Shown: in pieces, positions 25,062 to 31,282 of the stretch
Layout: every line of letters begins with the position of its first letter
How positions within the stretch are numbered: position 1 is the first letter of the stretch
Origin: a virus
Length of the DNA: 31,282 nt
Strand: one strand, 5' to 3'
Virus record (IMG/VR): IMGVR_UViG_3300032285_004294
Coordinates: 1 to 31,282 of that record
Program-made: the position numbers and the translations under genes
The notes under the pieces: generated by a model
What the model saw: the letters and a program-made list of their open reading frames with translations, nothing else
Database searches by the model: none
Told to the model about the DNA's origin: nothing

Positions 25062-25785
25062 CCACAGTCTTTCCAGTGATGGGGCAGATATTTGTTTTTA
25101 GTCTTATTGATTTTACTTCATGTTTTCCAGCAGATGTGCCATCATGATTTACTGCATCACGATACATCTTCGACCAATCAGACTGACTATTTTTATCTGA
25201 AGCAATTTTTCCGTATTCTCTTACTTTTTGAAAATACTCATCTCCAAGGTATTCGCTTTTAATATTTACTTCATATTCTAGATTTAATGCCCCTACTGAT
25301 AGCGGAAGTATTGCAGCTACAGGGGTGCCTGCTTTGATAGTAATTTTTTTATTTGCTTGAGTTATTTGCCACGCTAGTGGAAAATTTGGCATATAAAAAG
25401 AGGTGCTCATTACCGTTGTAAAGCACTGGGCACCTTCCGTAAATAAGTTTGGTACTGGCATTGTTAGAATTGATGTATTTTCATCTGTCCTAATTACAAT
25501 TCCAGTTATGAAGCTAATAGTTCCGTGCGCTCTTCCGGTATATACATAATCATGGCCTTCTAGGACTGTCACGTGGTGAGGCTCACTACTAATAACCCCA
25601 TCCCAAATAAAGCTAATGTCTTCTGGAAAAGATATTCCCCAGCCTAGGCCGTTAGTTAGTGTTATTGGAAAGCACATATAGGCATGCCTATCGTGGGTGT
25701 TATCCATCCACTCTCTAGTTACCGGTAGTGGCTCTACATTGGCTGACTTACTATTATTAGTCTTGTAGATATCTATAGAGTGCAA
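25048..25785 (-). CDS. DUF6065-like protein
   Basis: A 245-residue protein that fits DUF6065: REWMDNTHDRHAYMCFPITL near the N-terminus, then GLGWGISFPEDISFIWDG, a central beta region, and late KAGTPVAAILPL. The C-terminus has a helix and a closing NICPITGKT with one Cys. DUF6065 proteins have no established function that I know of. The fold looks beta-rich. It sits between oxygenase 5 and a remote relative, overlapping the latter by 14 bases, and so belongs to the same transcript. A ligand-binding or substrate-presenting role for the oxygenases is an inference only. Confidence 0.7.
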   Translation of the reverse strand: MHSIDIYKTNNSKSANVEPLPVTREWMDNTHDRHAYMCFPITLTNGLGWGISFPEDISFIWDGVISSEPHHVTVLEGHDYVYTGRAHGTISFITGIVIRTDENTSILTMPVPNLFTEGAQCFTTVMSTSFYMPNFPLAWQITQANKKITIKAGTPVAAILPLSVGALNLEYEVNIKSEYLGDEYFQKVREYGKIASDKNSQSDWSKMYRDAVNHDGTSAGKHEVKSIRLKTNICPITGKTVDELN

Positions 25786-25787
25786 CT

Positions 25788-26492
25788 CTAACTACCTGTC
25801 TCTACCCTATGTTCTGGTTTATGAAACTTATCGCTATAGTCCAACATCGTGACTATTGAATATTTAAACCCGCTCTCCACTGGCATCGCTTGATGTGGGT
25901 ACATAAAGTTAGATGGGAATAGGTATAGATCTCCAGCCTGCGGCCTTATTTTTAAATTATTTAGTCTAAAGAATAGCTCGCCACCCTCATAATTATCATT
26001 TGGGTATGCCACTGCTGATAGGGTGCAATTATAGGAATATCCGGCATCGTGGTGCTCCATAAAATGCTGTCCTGGACCATACTTAATAAAATTCATGGCC
26101 TCCCAGTAACGAAGTTCCATGATGTTGTATCTATTACAATAGTCCTTAACTGCCTGAAGAATTCTATAGTGAACATCATCCCAAAGTTTTTGGAGTTTCA
26201 AAGAATCTTCAGATAAGTCTTTCTCAAGATCAGTCTTTTTGTATTTAAAATCAAAGCAATCTCTGTATTTAGGCATTTTCATCCTATATCCAACGAAGCC
26301 TTCGCTATAGCTGTAATCATTATCCGAGCTATTTAATACTTCTTCTAATCTAGAGATGACATTTAATTCTTCAGGTATTACATCTCTATAGACCCAGATA
26401 CCTGGGGCAAGTTCTTCCGAGGCACCCCAAGTGATTTCATCTATTGTTCTAAATGCCTTGGCTCTTTCTTCTAATTCCTCGATGCTGTCCAT
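25788..26492 (-). CDS. 2OG-Fe(II) dioxygenase 5, P4H-like, first of the run
   Basis: A 234-residue oxygenase. Iron ligands His147, Asp149 and His200 and 2OG anchor Lys210 are visible (MEHHDAGYS, YPHQAM, SGFKYS). The shared strand reads AYPNDNYEGGELFF. A His-rich tail (DKFHKPEHRV) follows. It is the first gene of the leftward run, beginning about 67 bases after an intrinsic terminator, so it probably has its own promoter. Its spacing to the next gene is two bases. The distant similarity to the other four points to early duplication or separate acquisition rather than a recent tandem copy. Confidence 0.9.
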   Translation of the reverse strand: MDSIEELEERAKAFRTIDEITWGASEELAPGIWVYRDVIPEELNVISRLEEVLNSSDNDYSYSEGFVGYRMKMPKYRDCFDFKYKKTDLEKDLSEDSLKLQKLWDDVHYRILQAVKDYCNRYNIMELRYWEAMNFIKYGPGQHFMEHHDAGYSYNCTLSAVAYPNDNYEGGELFFRLNNLKIRPQAGDLYLFPSNFMYPHQAMPVESGFKYSIVTMLDYSDKFHKPEHRVETGS

Positions 26493-26527
26493 ACTAATTC
26501 CTATCTGTAACTAAGGTAGTTTACTTG

Positions 26528-26533
26528 AGTATA
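26528..26533 (-). promoter_or_regulatory. Possible -10 for the oxygenase run
   Basis: On the minus strand TATACT lies about 36 bases before the ATG at 26492, downstream of the terminator. No good -35 matches 17 bases upstream, so support is weak. AAGAAC on the same strand (plus-strand GTTCTT near 26540) recurs in the other leftward intergenic gaps. Confidence 0.3.
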
Positions 26534-26558
26534 CATGTAGTTCTTGTATTTTTTATAA

Positions 26559-26584
26559 AAAAAAGGACCTTTCGGCCCTTTTTT
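26559..26584 (-). terminator. Intrinsic terminator of the fibre genes
   Basis: On the minus strand AAAAAAGGGCC pairs with GGTCCTTTTTT around a GAAA tetraloop, followed by a T run. One pair is G-U. In the plus direction the same position is an A-C mismatch, so it works best leftwards. It lies about 20 bases after the stop of the FN3 gene and separates fibre genes from the oxygenase run. Confidence 0.85.
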
Positions 26585-26601
26585 ATATAAATATTTACAG
26601 T

Positions 26602-27297
26602 TTAAGTAAAGTATGGTGGGAAATAAGGTCCAAAACCTGGAGGAAAGAACGGAGGGAAGAACGGAGGAAAAAATGGGGTATAAGTGGTAACGCTATTTGA
26701 TGACGCAGACTGAGCTGAGGTGCCATTGGCGTTAGTAGCAGTAACTTTGTATGTCTGGGTAGTTCCACCGGTTTCTGTAATTGTTTTTGGTGAAGTTGAG
26801 TTCGGGTATGTAGGACCATCTGACGATATTACTGTATAACTAGTAATAGCTGATCCACCGGTAGCAGGGGCTGTCCAACTAACAACATCTTGGTTAATTA
26901 CAGTAGAAGTTGCTGTAGGAGCTGCTGGAGCTGCTGGTACTGTAGTAATGCTAACGGAAGATGATGTTGTTCCGGCAGCAGATCCGCCAGAATTTGAAGC
27001 TACTACCGTAAAGGTATATGAGGTCGCAGATGCTAGACCTTCAAAAGTATAGCTAGTTGATGATGTGGTCTTTGTTACTGTAGTCGGGGTTGTTGTAATG
27101 GTATACAAAGTTGCTGCAGGAGATAGTGCTGGTAGTGACCAAGATAGGTTAGCTGCTCCACCCTGTCCAGCGGTTCCATTAGCAGTAAGTAGATATGGTC
27201 TACTTGTTCCAACGTTAGTAGCCGTTAGACTAGTTACTGATAGTGGTTGTAGAAAATCATTCGCTTGTTGCGAGTGGCGTCCTGCTCTTTTACTCAT
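26602..27297 (-). CDS. FN3-domain virion protein with FFPP-repeat tail
   Basis: A 231-residue protein with two fibronectin type III domains (about 20-118 and 119-206; TLYTITTTP, ATSYTFTVVASNSG, AITSYTVISSDG, TYKVTATNANGTS). It ends in a striking 25-residue tail (207-231) with FFPPFFPPFFPP followed by GFGPYFPPYFT; ten of the 25 residues are proline and nine are phenylalanine. The tail is encoded by three 12-base tandem units (26639-26674). FN3 domains in phage often sit on the capsid or tail and bind surface carbohydrates. The start is ATG with GGGAGAG ahead. The proline-rich tail is the most obvious candidate target for the hydroxylase-like genes next door. Confidence 0.8.
   Translation of the reverse strand: MSKRAGRHSQQANDFLQPLSVTSLTATNVGTSRPYLLTANGTAGQGGAANLSWSLPALSPAATLYTITTTPTTVTKTTSSTSYTFEGLASATSYTFTVVASNSGGSAAGTTSSSVSITTVPAAPAAPTATSTVINQDVVSWTAPATGGSAITSYTVISSDGPTYPNSTSPKTITETGGTTQTYKVTATNANGTSAQSASSNSVTTYTPFFPPFFPPFFPPGFGPYFPPYFT
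26639..26674. repeat. Three 12-base tandem units in FN3 gene
   Basis: GGAGGAAAGAAC, GGAGGGAAGAAC and GGAGGAAAAAAT follow each other. Each encodes one Phe-Phe-Pro-Pro on the minus strand. The unit is a multiple of three, so slippage would change the repeat count without shifting the frame. Confidence 0.85.
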
Positions 27298-27314
27298 TTA
27301 AACTCTCCCTAGAA

Positions 27315-29837
27315 TTAAGCTGTTAAATCACCGTAGGCAATCCAAGTGTTAGCTGATCTCTTCAATAGTGTAGCAGATGACCATTGAGTACGAAGCTTTA
27401 GACCTGGAGTTGCATTTATTGTTGTCGAGAATGTGATGGTACCAGATACCTGAGATGAGATTGCAGGTGAAACTGTAATTGTTGTACCAGATACGTTAGT
27501 GACTACAGTATTAGCTGCAAAACCGGTTCCTGTCACAGTTTGTCCTACTCCAATTGCAGAGTTAGATGAAGCAATAATAAATGTAGTTGCAGCAGAGGCA
27601 CCACCAGATGAATATGTTGAAGTGGTAGTTGCTGGAGTTATTGTCATCTGCCCGGCACCAGTCTGAATTAGATCTAGGCTAGACCCAGTAGGGAAACTTA
27701 GCGTAGAATCTAGCGGAACTGTTAGGGTATTTGCAGAAGCATTGCTAATTTCAATTACAGTGTCACGTTCAGTTACGGCAGCTAGTGTGTATGATGCTAC
27801 CTTCTGTGAAATTGTAGTTAGTGAAGGAACTCCAGCTACAGTCTGAACTGTACCATTAGAAAAAGTGAGTCCAGAAGATGAAAGTGTAGCTGTTCCAGTA
27901 AAGGTTGGAGTATCAATGGTTGGAGAGGTTGCTAGTACTGCTGATCCGGTACCAGTGATAGCACCAAAGTCAGTGTAACCGTACTCCCAGTCGGCAGCTG
28001 TAGTTAGTGATGTTCCAACGCAGGTAGCCATCACGGTCATGTTTGCTGGAATGGTTGCAACTAGGTTTCCACCAGAGCTGTTTACGGTTAAGGCTCCAGT
28101 CGAGTTGTTAACAATGTGGAATGTCCAACCCTGTGTAAGAGTGCTAGTTACAGGAAGCACTACAGTCTGAGTAGTTGTTCCAGTAAACAACTGGTATACA
28201 GAACTTGATGCAGTAAGTGTTGTGCTTCCAGCAGCTGTAGCAGTTGAAGTATATCCAAAGGTATTTGCATTTAGTCTTGGATATGTGATTGAGCTTAGTA
28301 GACCACCTGAGGTAGTTGTAACAACTCCAGCAGTAGTTAGTGGGGTTGTAACTGATCCAGTAAAGGTTGGGCTAGCAAGTGGAGCATATGTAGAAGCAGC
28401 GGTAGCTGAGGCAAGCTTAGTACCTAACTGGGTCTGAATTGAGGAAGTAACTCCAGACAGGTACCCAATTTCAGTGTTAGTTACGCTTCCAATTGTTGCA
28501 GAAGTTGCTTCTAGAGCGCCAATCTTTAGAGTATCGTATGTTGCACCAGTGAAATCTATAGTAGTTGTAGGCTCGTTGACAACGTTAGAGAATAGCTTCC
28601 ATTTACCATCGCTAGCATCTCGAACAATACCGGTGTGCTGATAGGTTCCATCATTGAAATGTCCTACAATACCAATATCTACTGAGTTAGCTGAGTTACC
28701 GGTTCCAATGTAGATAAGTGGGTCAGTAACAGATAGATCGGTAGTTGATACCGTGGTAGTAGTACCGTTTACAGTAAAGTCACCAGAAATAACTAGATTT
28801 CCACCAATATATGCGTTCTTGGCTACGCCCAAACCACCGGCGGTCTTTACAGATCCAGAAGTAGTGGTAGTTGACTGGGTTGTGTCTGATACAACTACTG
28901 CTCCAGTAAATGTTGATCCTGAAAGAGCAGCATATGTAGAAGCAGCGGTAGCTGAAGCTAGCTTCGCGTCAAGCTGAGTCTGAATTGCAGAAGTTACGCC
29001 ATCTACATAACCGATCTCAGTTGCAGATACGTTACCAATTGAAGTAGTACTTGGAAGAACTACAGTACCGGTGAAGGTAGGTGCTGCAAGTGGGGCATAT
29101 GTAGAAGCAGCGGTAGCTGAAGCTAGCTTCGCGTCAAGCTGAGTCTGAATTGCAGAAGTTACGCCAGATACATATCCAAGTTCAGTTGAATTAGTCAAAG
29201 ATACTGCAACTTTACCGGAAGTATTTGAAACCAAAACTCTAGAAGTGGTTAGGTCAGCTCCGGTAATGGTAGTCGCTGCTCCAGTGATGGTATCTTGTTT
29301 ACCACCCAGCTGAGTCTGAATTGAAGAGGTAACTCCGTCTAGATATCCGAGCTCAGTTGAGCTGACGGATCCAATAGTAGTAGTGCTAGGAAGCACTACT
29401 GATCCAGTAAATGTAGGAGCCGATAGGGGGGCTTTAGTATCAAGCTGAGCCTGAATCGGAGAAGTTACACCAGATAGTCGTCCGAGCTCATTGGAGCTAA
29501 CATCGCCAACTGATGTAGTAGTAGGTAGAGTAACGGTACCTGAGAAGGTTGGGTCAGATAGCGTTGCATATTCTGCTAAGTTTGGTTGATCTATCCATTC
29601 AACTTCGTAGTTGCCAGTTCCACTTTTTGCTAGAATTTGACCGGTATTTCCACCTGGGATAAGAGCATTTCCAGATAAAAGTGCTCCATACTGGAGTTGC
29701 GACCATGTGGAGCTTCCTGTACCTAGTTTAAATTTTCTAGTATCAGTCTCGAAGCCAAGCTCTCCTGCAGCAAGAGTAGGATTCGATGAAGTCCAGTTAG
29801 CTGCAGTATCGCGTCTAAATTGAATTTGAATAGCCAT
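27315..29837 (-). CDS. Long repetitive tail fibre (840 aa)
   Basis: The N-terminus (IQFRRDTAANWTSSNPTLAA, then GELGFETDTRKFKLGTGSS) is a common fibre-start module that probably joins the fibre to the virion. The next 280 residues are tandem units of about 55 residues, each with TFTGxVxLPSTTxIG, then ELGYxxGVTSxIQTQLDAK and LASATAASTYAPL. Six copies of the GVTS block can be counted. A middle block, about 340-430, has TVNGTTTTVSTTDLSVTDPL and GIVRDASDGKWKLF. The C-terminus is beta-rich and Ser/Thr-heavy, without a recognised enzyme. The ATG overlaps the upstream stop as TAATG. A host-range fibre is the likely role. Confidence 0.85.
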   Translation of the reverse strand: MAIQIQFRRDTAANWTSSNPTLAAGELGFETDTRKFKLGTGSSTWSQLQYGALLSGNALIPGGNTGQILAKSGTGNYEVEWIDQPNLAEYATLSDPTFSGTVTLPTTTSVGDVSSNELGRLSGVTSPIQAQLDTKAPLSAPTFTGSVVLPSTTTIGSVSSTELGYLDGVTSSIQTQLGGKQDTITGAATTITGADLTTSRVLVSNTSGKVAVSLTNSTELGYVSGVTSAIQTQLDAKLASATAASTYAPLAAPTFTGTVVLPSTTSIGNVSATEIGYVDGVTSAIQTQLDAKLASATAASTYAALSGSTFTGAVVVSDTTQSTTTTSGSVKTAGGLGVAKNAYIGGNLVISGDFTVNGTTTTVSTTDLSVTDPLIYIGTGNSANSVDIGIVGHFNDGTYQHTGIVRDASDGKWKLFSNVVNEPTTTIDFTGATYDTLKIGALEATSATIGSVTNTEIGYLSGVTSSIQTQLGTKLASATAASTYAPLASPTFTGSVTTPLTTAGVVTTTSGGLLSSITYPRLNANTFGYTSTATAAGSTTLTASSSVYQLFTGTTTQTVVLPVTSTLTQGWTFHIVNNSTGALTVNSSGGNLVATIPANMTVMATCVGTSLTTAADWEYGYTDFGAITGTGSAVLATSPTIDTPTFTGTATLSSSGLTFSNGTVQTVAGVPSLTTISQKVASYTLAAVTERDTVIEISNASANTLTVPLDSTLSFPTGSSLDLIQTGAGQMTITPATTTSTYSSGGASAATTFIIASSNSAIGVGQTVTGTGFAANTVVTNVSGTTITVSPAISSQVSGTITFSTTINATPGLKLRTQWSSATLLKRSANTWIAYGDLTA
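28930..29166. repeat. Two identical 72-base repeats inside the fibre gene
   Basis: 28930-29001 and 29095-29166 are identical over 72 bases and lie 165 bases (55 codons) apart. A third, more diverged version begins near 28384. They encode the AKLASATAASTYA part of the fibre repeats. Recombination between them would delete or add one 55-residue unit in frame. Confidence 0.85.
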
Positions 29838-30388
29838 TAGTTGCTCGCACTTCCGCCGTCGATAGTTGTTAAAATTCCATTGTAATTTGAGGAGGCATTC
29901 CCACCATCAATATTACCATAAGCTGCTCCCGCTGCTCCGGTTGCACCAGTCGGACCAGTTGCACCAGTCGAACCAGTTGCGCCCTGAGGGCCAACAATCT
30001 GCCCGACGCTGTGCCATGAAGAGCCGCTCCAAACATAAAGGTCACCGTCAGCATCAACGATATATGCATCATTAATTGAATTACCTGAACTAGGCAAATC
30101 ACCAACAGTTGCTACTGATCCAATAAAATTGATATTGGTTCCCTGAGGTCCGGTTGGACCGGTTGCACCAGTAGGTCCAGTTACGGTTGAAGCTGCACCA
30201 GTTGCACCTGTAGCACCGGTAGCTCCAGTTGGACCAGTTGCACCAGTTGGACCGGTTGGACCAGTCGGGCCCGATACAGTTTGAGTAGCTGCAGCATCCC
30301 AGGTGGTGCCGTTCCAAATCCAAGTCCTATTACCAGAGGTAAATGTCTCGTTTAGATTAGGACTGTTTGGGAAATCAATAGCTGACAC
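29837..30388 (-). CDS. Collagen-like virion protein
   Basis: A 183-residue protein. The N-terminal [20 protein letters not shown] and the central [20 protein letters not shown] are short aromatic beta modules common in phage fibres. Between and after them are collagen triplets: 40-66, 71-83 and 133-156, 21 Gly-X-Y triplets in all. Pro occurs only at X (nine times) and Thr fills Y in 16, as in the glycosylated GPT repeats of Bacillus spore collagens. Such regions form triple helices and stiff fibre necks. The start is GTG with a strong GGAGG six bases ahead. The stop overlaps the next start as TAATG. Confidence 0.88.
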   Translation of the reverse strand: MSAIDFPNSPNLNETFTSGNRTWIWNGTTWDAAATQTVSGPTGPTGPTGATGPTGATGATGATGAASTVTGPTGATGPTGPQGTNINFIGSVATVGDLPSSGNSINDAYIVDADGDLYVWSGSSWHSVGQIVGPQGATGSTGATGPTGATGAAGAAYGNIDGGNASSNYNGILTTIDGGSASN

Positions 30389-30430
30389 TAAAGTCCTCCG
30401 AATAGTTATATGAGTATTTAAATTTTACCA

Positions 30431-30446
30431 CGTCAGAGTTCTGACG
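30431..30446. promoter_or_regulatory. Inverted repeat before the collagen-like gene
   Basis: CGTCAGA and TCTGACG are perfect 7-base arms around GT. It lies about 45 bases upstream of the GTG at 30388, close to where a promoter would be. No T tract follows on either strand, so an operator fits better than a terminator. Confidence 0.4.
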
Positions 30447-30452
30447 AGTATG

Positions 30453-30475
30453 GTTCTTAATAGGTAGTCTAGCCT
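30453..30475 (+). repeat. Intergenic element, copy B
   Basis: GTTCTTAATA, GGTA and TAGCCT, as in copy A at 20641-20670 but with shorter spacing. It lies in the 141-base gap between the two collagen-like genes. On the minus strand its AAGAAC is followed by ATACTC, and a similar pair occurs near 26530-26545, which might mark leftward promoters. Confidence 0.4.
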
Positions 30476-30529
30476 ATATTAGCGTTATTTAGCAGTTTAG
30501 GGTGGTTCAAAAAATAATTGCTAAAGCTA

Positions 30530-31282
30530 TTATCGTGCAATCTCCGTAATCTTGATATTAAAGGCTGGGTCAGCATATACGGTTAAAGTATCATCTGATG
30601 AATCTCTACGGGCATTGATAGCTAGAGTATACCCGGTAGGACTGCTATTAGTGATTCGACCAGCAAGTGGGAATAATGTAGAGCTACGAGTACCTCCACC
30701 AGAGAAGTTTCCCCAGTATTGGCGTTGAGCAGCAAACTCATTCCCATTCCAAGTTAGTTGAGAGAAGAAAGAGTCTTCGGCTCCACCGTTTATATAGTAA
30801 CGAGCATAGACCTCAACAAAAATATAGGAAGAAGCCGAGGCTGGGGTGTAGGTCTTAGAAGCTATTGTTGAGTATGTAGCAGTACTCTGAGTATAGGTGC
30901 TGGTAAAGCTCATGTCGCTTGCAGACCAAATGGTTGTCTTGATTACATCGCCAGCATTGTAGCTACTCTGATTAATTGGTCCTGGGACGCTTAATGCGCC
31001 AGCATCACTCAGGAGTAGTATTCCAGAACTATAGGCGCTATTAATAATCTCAAGCTGTCCGTCATTTTTGATACGTAGGAACTTGTTGCTATTTGTTGCG
31101 CCAGACTTAGAGTTAACTAGCTTGAGTATGTCTGAGTAACCAGCTCCGCCACCTTGCTGGTTAGCAGATGAGATGGTAAGTGGGTAGCTAGCATTGTTTG
31201 CTGCTTGGGTAAGAGTAAGTGGCGCAGAGGCACTTGGACCAGTAGCTCCAGTTGCACCAGTTGGTCCTGTAATACTTGGACC
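30530..31282 (-). CDS. Collagen-like fibre protein, 5' end outside window
   Basis: The minus-strand frame is open from 31282 to the stop at 30530, so an internal Met at 30913 is not the true start. The visible 250 residues begin with a collagen piece ([17 protein letters not shown]), followed by a Ser/Asn-rich beta region (APLTLTQAANNASYPLTIS, GYSDILKLVNSKSGATN) and a C-terminal domain with YIFVEVYARYYINGG and YWGNFSGGGTRSSTLFP. The C-terminal domain looks like a jelly-roll fibre knob. The 5' part probably contains more Gly-X-Y triplets. A weak hairpin with a T run overlaps the stop. Confidence 0.75.
   Translation of the reverse strand, partial: GPSITGPTGATGATGPSASAPLTLTQAANNASYPLTISSANQQGGGAGYSDILKLVNSKSGATNSNKFLRIKNDGQLEIINSAYSSGILLLSDAGALSVPGPINQSSYNAGDVIKTTIWSASDMSFTSTYTQSTATYSTIASKTYTPASASSYIFVEVYARYYINGGAEDSFFSQLTWNGNEFAAQRQYWGNFSGGGTRSSTLFPLAGRITNSSPTGYTLAINARRDSSDDTLTVYADPAFNIKITEIAR

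Noticed and set aside
28222-28977. Plus-strand frames inside the right fibre genes
   Set aside because: Shadow frames opposite repetitive coding sequence, without Shine-Dalgarno or known motifs.
28384-29166. Repeats in the fibre gene as a CRISPR array
   Set aside because: They are inside a long open frame, 72 bases long and 165 apart, and encode protein repeats.
29837-30388. Direct analogy with animal collagen prolyl 4-hydroxylation
   Set aside because: Pro occurs only at X in all triplets, whereas that modification is at Y.
30508-30541. Weak terminator at the end of the rightmost gene
   Set aside because: Only a 5-base stem with a long loop that contains the stop codon, although a T run follows. 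Not strong enough to call.

Overview
The window looks like a piece of a double-stranded DNA phage genome of siphovirus type that infects an actinobacterium. The host call rests on a clear WhiB-type iron-sulfur regulator (13619-14074), a WhiB fold being essentially confined to actinobacteria and their phages, and on an actinophage-like replication set. The DNA is AT-rich for an actinophage, which fits streamlined freshwater actinobacteria, but that part is inference. No integrase, terminase, portal, capsid gene or tRNA was seen. Genes are tightly packed, often overlapping by 1 to 8 bases.

Layout: 1-4551 (+) is the end of a tail module: a tail protein cut by the window edge, a large tail fibre with fibronectin type III domains and a C-terminal S74 self-cleaving chaperone, and a tiny helical protein. 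4561-11500 (+) is a replication and recombination block: family A DNA polymerase, RuvC-like nuclease, SNF2-type ATPase, Cas4/RecB-like nuclease, Sak4-like ATPase and a DUF669 protein with an SSB-like acidic tip. 11555-14074 (+) holds a putative glycosyltransferase, three small unknown genes and the WhiB/zinc-ribbon protein. 14058-17747 (-) holds a GT2/TPR glycosyltransferase, an APS-kinase-like/nucleotidyltransferase fusion, a metallophosphoesterase, a small basic cysteine-containing protein and a one-TM protein. A 229-base divergent region (17748-17976) leads into a primase-polymerase/SF3 helicase (17977-20601, +), preceded by an 11-codon leader ORF.

20792-26492 (-) is the most unusual part: one tightly packed run of five different 2-oxoglutarate/Fe(II) dioxygenases of the prolyl-4-hydroxylase-like type, an aldo/keto reductase, a DUF6065-like protein and a second protein of similar plan. 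A good intrinsic terminator (26559-26584) separates this run from the fibre genes transcribed just upstream (26602-31282, -): a fibronectin protein ending in repeated Phe-Phe-Pro-Pro, an 840-residue repetitive fibre, and two collagen-like proteins, the last running off the window edge.

Reading them together, replication is a self-contained Pol I/primase-helicase system with a recombination cassette. The oxygenases sit next to proline-rich and collagen-like virion proteins, and glycosyltransferases are present elsewhere. This makes post-translational decoration of virion fibres a reasonable but unproven hypothesis. The alternative is that the oxygenases act on host metabolites or surface polymers.
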